DNA of 64,000 bases from Loripinus fragilis. Lineage: Eukaryota > Mollusca > Bivalvia > Lucinida > Lucinidae. Location of the stretch: positions 74,369,601 through 74,433,600 of the forward strand of contig OZ026522.1 of NCBI GenBank assembly GCA_964019695.1, given 5' to 3'. Below are positions 22,164 to 33,251 of the stretch, one piece after another; the first letter of the stretch is position 1, and each line of letters begins with the position of its first letter. The translations under genes were made by a program, and so were the position numbers. The notes beneath the pieces are model-generated. The model was not told where the DNA came from, made no database searches, and saw only the letters and a program-made list of their open reading frames with translations.

Positions 22164-22685
22164 CTTTTCTAAATTAATTTACTATATAGTTCCTTCATGA
22201 TCACCATCAGAGAGTCATACAGTTTGGATCCAGATCAGGTCTGACATTTTGTCGGTCCTGATCTCAGGTTCTAAAACTGTTTGCAAAGGTTATCAGCAGA
22301 CAACAATTTCAGGCAAAGAGTAACTTCAGCAGTGTACATCTAACCAACTTGCAGGGTTCCACTTATTAGTATGCATTTACAAGCAGAGTATTGGAGGGAG
22401 CGCAGTGGCTCAGTGGTAGAGTGCTTGACTCGAGACCGAAGGGCCGCGGGTTCGAGCCTCACCAGCGTCACTGCGTTGTGGTCCTTGAGCAAGACACATT
22501 TATCCTAGCTTAGTACTGGTTCAACCCAGGAAGCCCGTCCCGCATAACTGAAAGATTGTTGAGTGGACGTAAAGAATCAAATCAAACAAACATACAAACA
22601 AAACAAGCAGGGTAGAAAACAATATGCATCCTGATCAGCTGGTTTCAGAAACCAGCTGATTCGGATCTATACTGTTTATGATCAA
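22164..22685 (+). repeat. Right part of the split T1-containing unit
   Basis: It resumes at CTTTTCTAAATTAATTTACT and follows the same order as the unit at 14,434-14,730, including GGATCCAGATCAGGTCTGAC and AACTTGCAGGGTTCC. It is interrupted by a SINE and ends in the CCTGATCAGCTGGTTTCAG palindrome. Confidence 0.9.
22391..22602 (+). mobile_element. tRNA-derived SINE, family 1, full length
   Basis: Both promoter boxes are intact (GGCTCAGTGGTAGAGTGC; GGGTTCGAGCCTCACC). The target duplication ACAAGCAG(A/G)GTA lies at 22,379-22,390 and 22,603-22,614; the empty site is seen in the sister unit near 14,378. Confidence 0.95.
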
Positions 22686-22877
22686 GGTCGGAGTATTTCA
22701 AGAAAAAGCACGAATATCACCAAGATTTTGGCGAAAATTAATCAGTCTCATGTCAATTTGGGCAGTTTGAAATAAGAACTATATAAAGAATAGAATAGGA
22801 TGGACAGTTCGTTTCTTTCTGGATCTAAAAATAACAACTCGTATCATTTTACCTATTCTTGTTAGTGCTTAGCCACC

Positions 22878-23035
22878 TCTGTCATCTGCTGATAACCTTT
22901 GTGAACAATTATATAGGAGGCAGACTGTTGGTCCTGATCTGGGTCCAAACCGTTTGACTCTCTGATAGTGTTCCTGAAAGAAATTTTGTTAAAAAGTTAA
23001 TTTTGAATGCTAAAAGTCAGCAGACAATAAAAAAG
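22878..23035 (-). mobile_element. T1 inverted-repeat element, minus orientation
   Basis: CTGTCATCTGCTGATAACCT, GGTCCTGATCTGGGTCCAAA, ACTCTCTGATAGTGTTCCTG and AAAAGTCAGCAGACAATAAA in order. It has one half of the central palindrome; the other half is lost. Confidence 0.75.
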
Positions 23036-23524
23036 CATGAAAAAAGCTTGAAAATAAATGATAGAAAAAGATCTTTCTGTCTTCTGTCTTAATAATCTAC
23101 TATAGAACAGATTGTCATTCTAAAAGTGTTACTGAAAAATATTTTTGAGAAAGTCAATTTCTAAAAAGTCAGCAGACCGCAAAACATTAATTTGACCAGA
23201 TTGGTCTGGAAATTTATTGTTCATCTAAATAGACCCCTTTCCCATTATCGGATTTTACCTGTATCACGTGATATCGGCTGACCAGTCCAACAATTGGACT
23301 ACTTCCGGTATATGAAGCTGTAATAACTTACTACTAATTTTGCATGCATTTCACTAATATTCATAACGGGTAAAACACCACACAAAAGGAAAATGGCAAT
23401 AATATGTACCACAATTACATATAATGACAAAAAGAGTTAATTTTAATTCAAATTTATCTAATTTACACCGAACGAAGCCTAGCAGACTTTTATTCAAGTG
23501 GTACGGGTACCGGCATATATTCCC

Positions 23525-23778
23525 ACAATTATTTCCGTTGCTGCTGACGAAGGCCCTGATGAGATGATGTGTTTCCCTGCGGGTCTACACTATCTATTAA
23601 CTTTCCCAACAAGAATGTCAAAAATATCACAGAAATCGATGTGTCTTTATGCGAACTTTTCCGAGAAAGGATTATGTCTTTAAATCGCCATATATGCGAA
23701 CTTTTCCAAAGGGAGAATAGTGTAGACCCGCGGGGAAACACAACTCTCCAAGGCCTTCATCAGCAACGGAAATAAAAG
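23525..23778. mobile_element. Fold-back MITE nested in the TTAA-type element
   Basis: The arm TATTTCCGTTGCTG then TGTTTCCCTGCGGGTCTACA (from 23,525) is repeated inverted at 23,720-23,778. Open frames of 60-70 codons on both strands (MFPCGSTL and MFPRGSTL) are read from the two arms and reflect the palindrome, not genes. Confidence 0.85.
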
Positions 23779-24295
23779 GGAACTGTCTGCCTGGTTCTTA
23801 AACGTCTCATTTTAGCAAAAAAATCATCTGAGTAAAAGTAATAATTTGGACATGTTCGCACTAGAAGCAAATACGCTGTTCTTACTTTTTAGAAGTTGCA
23901 GCAATAGAGTAAAACCTCGACAGCTCGAACCCTGGTACATCGAAGCATCCGCATATGTCGAATAGAATATATGAAACTTTGGATTACGAATATAGGGTAT
24001 ATTTCTTAATATGCAATGTTTCGTGGGTACTCAAAAGAACCGTGTCAACGAAACGCTTGTTTTAGTGTATTCAAACGCATATTTTTTGTAAGACTCGGAC
24101 CGAGTGTAAGATTTATAGGAGGCTAATAACTTTTTGATTCAATTTTATTTGCAACCAAATTCCTTTTAGCTCAAACTACTGAAAGCTCGCTGTGAAATGA
24201 CTGAAATACGCGCGCACTTCGAGTTGGAAAGAGTGAATAGGTCCCTATTTGTAACCAGTTACGTAAAGGCATATAGGTTTTGAAATTTGGCTTAG

Positions 24296-24615
24296 GCTGC
24301 TGTCCGTTCTAAGGCGGTGGTTCTGTTGTTGTTGACTTTCTGTTTATTGTTACTCCCATTGTGGGAGTCTGTAATTGTTCTATGTTTTGTTGTACGTTAC
24401 TCTATGTCCATTTTAGTATTGCAATCATCTTGATGGGGAAGAGAGAGCTGATTGCTTTGCTTAATTTGTCTTCCTGGTGTCTCGTGATGGTTGAGCGGCT
24501 CTTCCTCACGGTGCCACGGGGTTGTCTGCAGTTTGTGATTGTGGTATTTCCTGATCATACTCATTTACTTTTTTTGGGACCGCATATGCGCCCAAAACTG
24601 AATGTCGGGTAGCTC
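24296..24615 (+). repeat. Dispersed repeat E, longest copy
   Basis: GGCTGCTGTCCGTTCTAAGG at 24,296 matches 54,974 (and then runs on in kind), while ACGGTGCCACGGGGTTGTCT to CCTGATCATACTCA at 24,508-24,570 matches 49,457-49,520 almost exactly. The two partial copies sample different ends of one unit. Frames here read hydrophobic runs (LLLL) and have stops in all copies, so I treat it as a non-coding repeat. Confidence 0.7.
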
Positions 24616-25644
24616 ATATCCCGCCTTGGTTAAATTGTTATTGCATTTGTAAACATATGAACGCCGAATGTTAATAGAAACTTTTAAAAATTGCTTTCTA
24701 CAGTATCTGTTTACAGAGCTTCGCGTTGTATGTCATTTGGGAACATTTACAGATCTTAATTATTAAGTTACTTGAAGAATTTTCGGGTAGAATTTCTATA
24801 AATGTCTAATTTCATCTATATGTTTCAAATAAACAGCAATGTGTATTCATTTTACTATTTTGGGGCCACTGAATGTACGCACCGAAATTCAAATCCACTG
24901 TAGTCTAGCTGTTAAGAACTTAAGAACGGAATCGCTACTTTTCTTATTCTCGAAAAAAGATAAATTTATATTTTCTTATACATTTTATAAGTATTCTGTA
25001 TTTTTTTTTTTTTTTTTTTACTATACATGTAATAAGTGTAAAATATACTTTGATTTCGAACTGTTATAAAAATCGGCGCAGATTAAAGCAGACTCTTGAG
25101 AGCGCACAGACACGCGAGAGTCTTCGCTACTTGCAGCCTCGCACACGCCATGGTCTTTCTTGCCACACACACACACTATCAATGAAGACTCAGCCTCAAG
25201 CCCCACTAAATAAGTTTGTGTGGGCGTTTTAGAGGCTTTTACATATATGTGATAAATGGACGACTAGCTCTTCAAAGAAAGCGACTGGTCACGCGTGCCG
25301 AAGTTCTAAAGACACGTGTGCAAGATTATATTGTTTTCATAGGGCCCGGGCACTCATTGATATAATGAGCCAGTACAAAATAAAATGTATCTTATCACTC
25401 AGTGGACAGTGAATAGATGTAACCATAAATGGCCATCGTGACACGCAGTCTTGTCAGACTCTTCAATTAATAATTGCCGTTTTTTTTATTCCTTTAAATA
25501 CATTTTTAACCGATATATAGAAGTTCTATAAAGTGAGATCAACAGACAGTATATGTTGCTTTATACCGGAAGTAGTCCAATTGCTGGACTGGCCAGTCGA
25601 TGTCACGTGATATAGGTAAAATCCGATAATGGGAAACTCCTCTA

Positions 25645-26325
25645 TTGAAGGATGTTTTTGTTGTTACCATGACAACAAATAGTAGGTTTTGACCACATGG
25701 TGAGTTGCTATCACCTAGTGACTTAATAAACACAGAATTTTCAGGTTTATTACTGAAATGCACATACTAGCTTTAACTAAATGGGGTAGATACAGATTAG
25801 AAGCCACTAATATTTAAATCTTCAAGTCATGTCCTTTAAGAAAAAAGTGTCCTGGAATTAACTTTTGAATATATTATTTTGTTCAGAGAACCAAATAAAA
25901 ATAGTCCTTGATCAGACTGCTCTTCTTGAAGTATGCTGATCTGAGACTATTTTTTTAATACATGCTTATTTACTGATCTCCGATGTTTAATTCTTTGTTG
26001 CAAATAGTTTGGATCCAGATCAAGCCTGGAAGTTATAAATTTAAAAAAAAAATTGGCCTGTTTCAACAAAATATTTTTTTAAGGTATGTCAATTTTTTTT
26101 ATATAGCTTCAGCCTAGTGCCTTTATACAATGCAAGAATAAACAACAATGAGATATAGCAGGAAAAGTTTATTATCATAATTATTACTCATGCATACCTT
26201 GAAACATTCAACTCATAATATGGGCCAGTACATGGGGTTTTGGTACATATAACATATCACAGGTTTATATAAACACAAATTTGCAGCGTAAAATTGTAAA
26301 TATCACCTTACCCATAATTCTTAGC
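25645..26325. other. No gene seen
   Basis: It holds one degenerate GATC-type palindrome near 25,903-25,944 (ATCAGACTGCTC then a loop then GATCTGAG) and a T1 fragment at 26,005-26,030. Confidence 0.5.
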
Positions 26326-26334
26326 ATATGATTT

Positions 26335-26455
26335 GGGTGTCAAAAGAACCGTCTCATTGAGACGGTTCTTTTGAGTACCCACAACATATGTTTTGGTTTT
26401 AAAATAAGAAAAGTATTTTTTTTTTTTTTTGGTACACACTCTTAACTAAAGGCCT
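26335..26455. repeat. GTCTC hairpin repeat, best palindrome
   Basis: At 26,341-26,373 two perfect 16-base arms (CAAAAGAACCGTCTCA and its reverse complement) flank a single T. It is followed by GTACCCACAACATATGTTTT. Confidence 0.95.
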
Positions 26456-26530
26456 GACATATGCTGCCAGTGAAGGCTCAGACAAGCCTGCACATGTACA
26501 GTACTCCACATTGTGCACTGTAAACATGAC

Positions 26531-27176
26531 CAGTGACCTATATAAGAGTGACTAGAAACTCCAATAAAATACCAATACTCAACTCAAATAACACTGTTGT
26601 GTATCTTACACAGGTAAATGAGGGAAACTCGATATCATTTATCTACACGATTGGCTTTTACCGCTGTTTTGGAATACACAGCGTAATTTCTCTATGTTTA
26701 CCTAAACTTTTAACACCTTTATAAACACCGAAATTATATAATAACGATGATTATGAATCATTGGACATCTTAGTTTATGAATATTGATAAATCGAGACAC
26801 AGATATAGCCATGTTTGAAGCTTTATTCATCAGAGTGAAAGAGGTATTTTTGAAGCCATTTTTTGCAGATTTCCGCAACTTTCTTAAAATCGGCCGTTAT
26901 TTACACGGTCATAACTCAATCGGATTAGTTTTTACATTGCAGAAACAAAGCATTTAGCAATATTTCATATATGTTTTTTCGATGGTTATTAACAATATTT
27001 ATCAATAAGCGATATTAAAGAGGAAGTACGCTCTTTAAAGTACCTCTCACAAGATGCATCGCCATTTTGAGTGTGTACAATAAAAAGCGCACCAGGCGTT
27101 AGTCACGTGACACATGCCACGACATACCTATATGGCTGAAAAATGAAGTGTCCAGTCACTCTAATATAGGTCACTG
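26531..27176. mobile_element. Inverted-repeat element with 7-bp target duplication, copy 1
   Basis: It starts CAGTGACCTATATAAGAGTG and ends, inverted, CAGTGACCTATATTAGAGTG. ACATGAC occurs directly on both sides (26,524-26,530 and 27,177-27,183). It is about 95% alike by eye to 42,032-42,645, which lacks a stretch of about 30 bases. The CAGTG terminus recalls hAT elements, which usually make 8-bp duplications. Non-coding. Confidence 0.9.
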
Positions 27177-27448
27177 ACATGACCTATAACCTCAAAAAAT
27201 CAATAATCCTATAGGAGTCTGTATGTATCTTCCTTTGTTTACATCCATGGCGTGAGAGTTTATCTGCACAGTGTGTAGTACTGTGTACGCAGTCTTGCTA
27301 CAGCCTTCAGTATTTTGAGGCTAACTTTCTATTTATCCTGAAAACTTTTTCCCATGTACTACACAAAGTTAACTCTGTTTCGCCAAACAGTAGATTTGAT
27401 TCTGATTCAAATGAACTCTTTGCATGCTGCTTTTTTTTCATGCTTTTT

Positions 27449-27592
27449 TGTGTTCTGCTGACATTTTTCAAAATTCACTTTTTCAAATAATTATTTCAGT
27501 GTCAAACAGTTTGGATCCAGATCAGGCCCAATGTTCTAGCGGGCCTGATTTAGGTCCAAACTGCAAAGATCATCAGCAGATGACAAAATTCA
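27449..27592 (+). mobile_element. T1 inverted-repeat element
   Basis: GTGTTCTGCTGACATTTTTC; AACAGTTTGGATCCAGATCA then GGGCCTGATTTAGGTCCAAA; ends CATCAGCAGATGACAAAA. Confidence 0.85.
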
Positions 27593-28067
27593 CCGCTGGC
27601 AGTCTCTCACTAGGATTTTGACAATAGGAGTAAAATTGCTGTTTGCCAGAAAAATTTAGAGTTTTACCAATCTTTTCTATTGGCACTTTAGAAAAAGTTG
27701 GAGTCAGAATCAAAAAGTTGGAGTAAAATAATCCAAATTTGGAGTTAGTGAGAGCTGCGCTGGCAAGCAAAGTGTTAATACTACCCATGAAAGGCCAAAA
27801 CAACATGCATTGAGTTCATTTCATGTGCAATAGGTTAATGGATACCCCTATCTTTCACTTGTATCTTTTTATACAGTCAACACAGACATACAAGAGTACA
27901 CACACACAATAAGAAGGTTAAACAAAAATGGCCTTAACCATTTTCTGCCATTCTCTACAAATGCCGTCTGCTTGCTCAACTATCTCAACTGATATTATGT
28001 ACTTTGGTAGACTTTATTCTTCCTCAGAATCTCAGGCCTTATGTAAAGAGTAACAAGAAATTGGATA

Positions 28068-28190
28068 TTCAAAAGAACCCTCTCAATGAGACGGTTCTTT
28101 TGAGCACCAAAAACATTCGCAAAAAATATGGGTAAGAAAATATTTACAATTTTACGCTGAAAATTTTTGTTTATCTAAACATGTTATCTA
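28068..28190. repeat. GTCTC hairpin repeat
   Basis: TTCAAAAGAACCCTCTCAAT, GAGACGGTTCTTTTGAGCAC, then a flank shared with 20.1 kb. Confidence 0.85.
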
Positions 28191-28392
28191 TATGTCTTTA
28201 CTTTCTTCAGCAAATTATTTATTGATAACAAGACAGATTACTTCAGATCATCATTTGGAAGATTCAATTTCATAAATACAGCACTAAAAGAGTTGGGTCC
28301 CTTTTTGTTTGATATGCTTATACCGGGCATACACATTAAATGGAATACATGGAGCAAGGCTACCTAATACTACATAATAAAATAATCAATGA

Positions 28393-28515
28393 AAGTAAGT
28401 AAGTAAGTAAGTAAGTAAAGACTTTATTTTTTGAGGGTAACAACATTTAGCGCATACATAAGTACATACATGTAATTACTAATCTTCCATGAGGCCCTCA
28501 ATATATATACATATG
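28393..28515 (-). mobile_element. LINE 3' tail with (CTTA)n
   Basis: Six TAAG units on the plus strand, then ACTTTATTTTTTGAGGGTAA and AATCTTCCATGAGGCCCTCA. It is the same tail as at 13,138, cut off soon after. Confidence 0.7.
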
Positions 28516-28519
28516 TACA

Positions 28520-29465
28520 TAAATACTATACACAAGGCAACCAACGGCATTTTGATATTGTACATCCAATCATGCATCCCTCTGCAGTACCCTACCTGCA
28601 AACAGACACCTAATTAGCTGTACAATCACAATGATAATATGTTAAGCAAGTAGTTATGATAATTTTGAAAACATCAAAAACTACACACAATTAAATGTAT
28701 TATTATCAACCCTTGCTGTGCATGCAGAATATTTATTTTATGCATCACATTCTTCTCCATTTTTCATCTTCCAGATGTAATCCTGGATTTTCAGAGTGTA
28801 CAACAATGTGGATCCTGATCAGATGGCTTTGTCAGAAGCAAGCTGATCTGTATCCACAGTGTTTTCAACAAAAGGATAAATTTGCGTTCAGCAGGATGAG
28901 GGTTAATCCACTATAATCGCATAAAGCTGGGCAGGATGAGAGCTGCAGTCTGAACAGCTAGACTCGCACTGTTTGCAATAACAAATTTCATTTCAAAATC
29001 GAATGTGACATGAATAGTTATTAAGTATAAAAAAAATTACAAAACTTCTTTACAACAACCACAACAAATTTCCAGTCTGATGATACATTGGATGCAAATA
29101 TGGATACTGAACAGCAGCCAGCTGATCTGGATCCATATTTTCCATTTTGAAATAGTAGTGCTATTCTATTGGATATGGTATGACAACTTGATATGATAGT
29201 GACATTATCATATTGACTTATTACTACATATGCTCTGATAAGCGCACACCCAGTGTTCTCAGTGCTCCTTGAATCCTGTTGTACTCAAAATGGCCAAACT
29301 TTTAAGGGTTATTTACCATTCTGGATGCAAAAGGGTTGGATGAACATGATGTTACTAAGACTTTAGAGCCATGAGTCAAACTTGTAATTGACAGTAGAAT
29401 AAATGAGCAGCTATAAGGCAGATATGAAATTTCAAACACTGAGCACTTATCAAAGCAACTATGGT
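28520..29465. other. No gene seen
   Basis: Two GATC-type palindromes lie here: 28,809-28,858 (GTGGATCCTGATCAGATGGC with a matching arm) and 29,097-29,142. Confidence 0.5.
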
Positions 29466-29501
29466 ACATGAAATAATTACATTCATAATATCATTCATAA
29501 T

Positions 29502-32500
29502 TCAGTTAAATAACAATTTTAAACATCTGCTGTGAAATGTGTCGATGGTCTGAGCACTCTTGATTTCCTCTGAAAGACTATTCCATACAAGACATCCAGA
29601 GTATCTCATACTATGCTTAAAATATTCAGTCCTAGGCTTAGGTGGGATAAAACATCCTGCAGAAGCCGATCTAAGGTTGATACTAGTATTTGCATTGTTT
29701 CTTAAAGTGAAATTTTCAGAGATATATGTAGGAGCTACATTATTATATATTTTAAACATAAATTTGGCTTTCCTTAGGTAGAGCCGCTCATATATGGACA
29801 TTATTTTCAGTGACTTCATAGCTTCACTGATATCATTTACATTAAAATCAAGAATAACCTTACATGCTCGTTTCTGCAATTTGAATATTTTAAGTTTGTT
29901 TGACTCTGAAGAACTTCCCCAGACAATATTGCAAAAATCAATGTGTGGTTGAATGTAAGATTTGTAAAATTGAACTCTGTGATCCTTTGTTAAGAACTTC
30001 TTAATTTTTGATAAAAGCCAGATGCTTGAAGAAATTTTCTTTGATAGATGTTTGACGTGATGAGACCAAGTCAAATTATCATCAACAAAAACACCTAAGA
30101 TTTTATCATTTGAAATCATATTAAGAGTATTATTATTGATATTGAGATTAAGGTTATCATTGCTGAGCCTTTGTCGTTTTTGATTTGTGGTCACTAGCAT
30201 GACCTTTGTTTTTGAGGAGTTAAGAATCATGCCATTAGCTCTACACCATATGTGTAGGTTGGTTAATGCAGCTTGAAGGTTTTTCTCAATCTGTTCCATG
30301 GAATCTTGTACATCATATAAAGTTGTATCATCCGCATATAGATCAGTAAAAACATTGTTGGTATATAGTGGCAGATCATTGATAAAAAGTAAAAATAAAA
30401 GTGGTCCTAATATTGACCCTTGAGGCACTCCACACGAAATATGCTTAAAATCAGACTTACTGTTATTTATGGTTACCTGCTGCTTTCTATTGGTAAGGTA
30501 AGTTTTAAACCAACTCAGGGCTTGGTCTTTTATACCATACATTTCAAGTTTATTAATTAAAATTTGGTGATCAACAAGGTCAAAAGCTTTCTTAAAATCT
30601 ACTAATACAACTCCAATCATTTGGCCATTATCAATAGCATTTAACCATAAATCTATCATATTTACAAGGGCAGTTTCACATGAGTGCTGTGCCCTGAAAC
30701 CAGACTGGGTTTTGTGTAATAATTTATGTTGGTGTAGATAATCTGACAGGCTTTCATGAACATGTTTTTCAAGTACTTTTGACAAAACAGGCAAAATTGA
30801 AATAGGACGATAGTTATTTACCTCCTCACGGGGACCATTTTTGTGAAGAGGAGCTACTTTAGCTTCTTTCCATTTACTTGGAAAAATAGAGTTAGAAATA
30901 CTATGGTTGCATATATAAGTTACTTCATCAGCTATAAATGGAGCAGCAAGTTTGAGAAGACGTGGGCCAATCATATCAGTACCTGTTGCCTTATTAATAT
31001 CAATAGTAGAAAGAAACTTCAGCACATTCTCATTAGAGATTGGGGGAATGGAAAATTTTGTATCTGGAGACAGCCTTTCTTGACAAAATTCACTTAGTTT
31101 ATCATGATTTGTATGTATGATAGGTTCCTTTAACTTTGTTGCAATATTAACAAAAAAGTTGTTGAATTCATTTGCCATTTCAGAAGAATCTTCGATAGTA
31201 TTGTTATCAACTTTCACTGATGTTAGAGTAGATGGTTTTTGCAGGCCTTTACCTGCTCCTACCTCTCGAAATATTTTGTATATACTACTGAGATTGCCCT
31301 TATTATTATCGATGAATGTTTGATACTTAACTTTTTTTGAGTTTTGGATGAGTTTGATAACTTTGTTTCTCCAGATCTTGTAATCATTTTCATTTCCTAG
31401 AGATTTATGCCTATCTCTGCATTTAATTGCATCAAGTATTTCAGGTGTCATCCATTGAGGCTGATTTTTGTGCTTGACTCTGTGTTGCTTTACGGGCACA
31501 TGAGTGTCCACTACCTGTAAAAATAGATCTAACCAGGCTTCCATTATGTCATCAGTGTCATCAAACAGTTTAATAGTATCCCATGGAACAGACTGAAGAT
31601 CTTCAATAAATTTGGCTTCATTGAAATTTTTAAAGCTTCTATACGAAATTGTGAAGTGATTTGTCTTGGGGGGCTGGACATGCATTTTTCTTGTAAAAAA
31701 TATGGGGAAATGATCACTAAGCCCAATATTGGGTACATCTAAAGAATTAACGTTTTCTGGACAATTTGAATAAATATGGTCTATCAGAGTTCTAGAATTA
31801 CTTGTTACCCTTGTAGCTTTTGAAACTAATTGAGTTAACCCAAAAGGTTCCATATATTCAGTCCAGACATTATTTATATGATTATTCAATAGGTCTCTAT
31901 TTATATCGCCGATTAAATATATTTCTTTTTCTTCCATTAAAACATTTTCGATGCAGTCTTCAAAAATTGAATTCCACAGAATACCTGAATTTGGGGGTCT
32001 GTAAATATTGCCTAAAAGAAATGATTTACTTTTGACTGGTTTTATTTCCAGCCATAAACATTCAAGATTTTCCTGTTCAAGGTCAGTTCTTCTGCTGCAG
32101 CAAACTCCATCTTTAACATAGACTAATATGCCTCCCCCAGAGTTTGTTTCTCTGTCCTTTCTAAAGGGCTTTTGGAACCCATTAACTTCAAAAGCTGAAT
32201 CAGGGTGAACAGAATTTAGTTTAGTCTCACTTAAGCCTAGTACATGAATTTGATTATTGTCAGATTCTAACATTAAGCGGACCTGGTCAACTTTATTATT
32301 TATGCCCTGTATATTTAAATGCCCCATTCGAAAACCTTTACAACTTAAACCTAAATTGAGTAGATCATTAAAACTGGATTCTCCTGAACCTGTATCATCT
32401 GAGAAATCATGCAATATGGTAGATGTGGTATCAGACACCTGGAAAGAAGACACAGTGCATTGATCAGGCTCCCTACCCAGGATTAATGAACTGTGAGAAA

Positions 32501-32894
32501 CTTCTTGCTCAGCAGGTGCCTGATCATTTATAGAGACATCTGCACCTGAAACTGAAGCATAATTAGCACAAGTATCATTATCTATATTACTACATGTAGA
32601 TAAATTCATGTTATCTAAATTAGAATTTGAGGGCCCCATGGGTGGAGAAATATTTAAATTTTCATAAGTACATTGTTGAGCTATCATGGAAGATTTTTCA
32701 TGTTCATGCAGGTTTGCATCATTTTGCAGATTTGAATTATCAGTCTCTGTATTACCATTTTTGACAATAGGCACGGTTGATATAATAGTTGAAGGAATTT
32801 CACAAACACAGTGCCTTTGAAATGATGGACGGACAACAGAAAATTTCAAATCATTTGAACATGATAAAATTAAAAGATCAATTAAAATAATCAA
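29502..32894 (-). CDS. LINE ORF2: AP-type endonuclease and reverse transcriptase, intact frame
   Basis: The open frame is 1130 codons from a TTG at 32,894; the first ATG is codon 70, so the true start is uncertain and upstream frames end in TGA. Residues 1-185 are Asn/Ser-rich and of unknown role. The endonuclease domain (about 188-400) keeps HLNIQG (N194), LSETKL (E223), LIGDINRD (D330) and GLSDHFP (D394, H395), the residues that nick target DNA. The reverse transcriptase (about 670-940) keeps NNYRPISILPVLSKVLEKHV, LVDFKKAFD (D766), CGVPQGSILGPLLFLLFIND and YADDT (D855, D856), the active site that copies the RNA onto the nicked target. The C-terminal part (to 1130) is the usual thumb and trailing region (LNSSKTKVML, KILGVFVDDNLTW). 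No stop or frameshift interrupts it, so it is young. The clade is most like jockey/CR1; I cannot separate them by eye. Confidence 0.95.
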   Translation of the reverse strand: MIILIDLLILSCSNDLKFSVVRPSFQRHCVCEIPSTIISTVPIVKNGNTETDNSNLQNDANLHEHEKSSMIAQQCTYENLNISPPMGPSNSNLDNMNLSTCSNIDNDTCANYASVSGADVSINDQAPAEQEVSHSSLILGREPDQCTVSSFQVSDTTSTILHDFSDDTGSGESSFNDLLNLGLSCKGFRMGHLNIQGINNKVDQVRLMLESDNNQIHVLGLSETKLNSVHPDSAFEVNGFQKPFRKDRETNSGGGILVYVKDGVCCSRRTDLEQENLECLWLEIKPVKSKSFLLGNIYRPPNSGILWNSIFEDCIENVLMEEKEIYLIGDINRDLLNNHINNVWTEYMEPFGLTQLVSKATRVTSNSRTLIDHIYSNCPENVNSLDVPNIGLSDHFPIFFTRKMHVQPPKTNHFTISYRSFKNFNEAKFIEDLQSVPWDTIKLFDDTDDIMEAWLDLFLQVVDTHVPVKQHRVKHKNQPQWMTPEILDAIKCRDRHKSLGNENDYKIWRNKVIKLIQNSKKVKYQTFIDNNKGNLSSIYKIFREVGAGKGLQKPSTLTSVKVDNNTIEDSSEMANEFNNFFVNIATKLKEPIIHTNHDKLSEFCQERLSPDTKFSIPPISNENVLKFLSTIDINKATGTDMIGPRLLKLAAPFIADEVTYICNHSISNSIFPSKWKEAKVAPLHKNGPREEVNNYRPISILPVLSKVLEKHVHESLSDYLHQHKLLHKTQSGFRAQHSCETALVNMIDLWLNAIDNGQMIGVVLVDFKKAFDLVDHQILINKLEMYGIKDQALSWFKTYLTNRKQQVTINNSKSDFKHISCGVPQGSILGPLLFLLFINDLPLYTNNVFTDLYADDTTLYDVQDSMEQIEKNLQAALTNLHIWCRANGMILNSSKTKVMLVTTNQKRQRLSNDNLNLNINNNTLNMISNDKILGVFVDDNLTWSHHVKHLSKKISSSIWLLSKIKKFLTKDHRVQFYKSYIQPHIDFCNIVWGSSSESNKLKIFKLQKRACKVILDFNVNDISEAMKSLKIMSIYERLYLRKAKFMFKIYNNVAPTYISENFTLRNNANTSINLRSASAGCFIPPKPRTEYFKHSMRYSGCLVWNSLSEEIKSAQTIDTFHSRCLKLLFN

Positions 32895-32959
32895 TGAAAT
32901 GATGGACGGACAACAGAAAATTTCTAATCATTTGAACATGATAAAATTAAAAGATCAAT
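32818..32959. repeat. 77-bp-spaced duplication at the LINE 5' end
   Basis: 65 bases starting TGAAATGATGGACGGACAAC occur at 32,818-32,882 and again at 32,895-32,959 with one mismatch, separated by 12 bases. 77 is not a multiple of three, so only the inner copy is read in the long frame. Confidence 0.95.
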
Positions 32960-33014
32960 GGTCAGTTGTTTGAAATAATACAGAGCTAACCCTTTTCCTG
33001 CTATTTATGATAAA

Positions 33015-33251
33015 TGAGCCGGGACACGATTTCCAACAATGTGGCATTTTGAATAGTGTAGACTCAGACGAGCCTGTCCAGTCTCCTTTTAAGCTTAGAA
33101 ACTCCAAAGGCTGTTCGGTCAGTAGCTTAACACTCATAGAATAATCAAGCGACTAGCAAAGGCTCTGATCAGACTGTGCATATGGGCAGGCTGGTCTGAG
33201 CCTTCCCTGGTTTCACATACCACATTTTTGGAAATATCATGTAGCGGCTCA
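33015..33251. mobile_element. TGAGCCG inverted-repeat element, copy 2
   Basis: It starts TGAGCCGGGACACGATTTCC and ends inverted TTGAGCCGCTACATGATATT. It differs from the 773-981 copy mainly by about 30 extra bases near 33,185-33,220. The minus-strand frame of 94 codons across it is a repeat artefact. Confidence 0.85.

Larger units (their letters stand above)
23230..25644. mobile_element. TTAA-type inverted-repeat element, copy 2 (2.4 kb)
   Basis: The left end TAGACCCCTTTCCCATTATC continues for about 84 bases (through ATCACGTGATATCGGC and CAATTGGACTACTTCCGG) and is matched inverted at 25,562-25,644. The ends match those of the 4.5-kb element. The flanks TAAA and TTGA look like a worn TTAA duplication. 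It contains a fold-back element, a GTCTC hairpin and repeat E, so it has grown by nested insertion. No transposase is seen. Confidence 0.75.
29481..32970 (-). mobile_element. Non-LTR retrotransposon insertion (jockey/CR1-like)
   Basis: TGAAATAAT(T)AC lies on both sides (29,469-29,480 and 32,971-32,981), a plausible target duplication with one indel. The 3' end, on the minus strand, goes from the stop codon straight into two copies of ATTATGAATG, a short tail repeat as in CR1/L2 elements rather than poly-A. The 5' end carries a 77-bp-spaced duplication. At 3.5 kb with a single frame it lacks a separate ORF1 and is probably 5'-truncated. Confidence 0.8.

Noticed and set aside
23498..23775. Small proteins on both strands (MFPCGSTL, MFPRGSTL)
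   Set aside because: The two are read from the inverted arms of one fold-back element.
30843..32463. Several plus-strand frames of 60-85 codons
   Set aside because: They are antisense shadows of the LINE protein.
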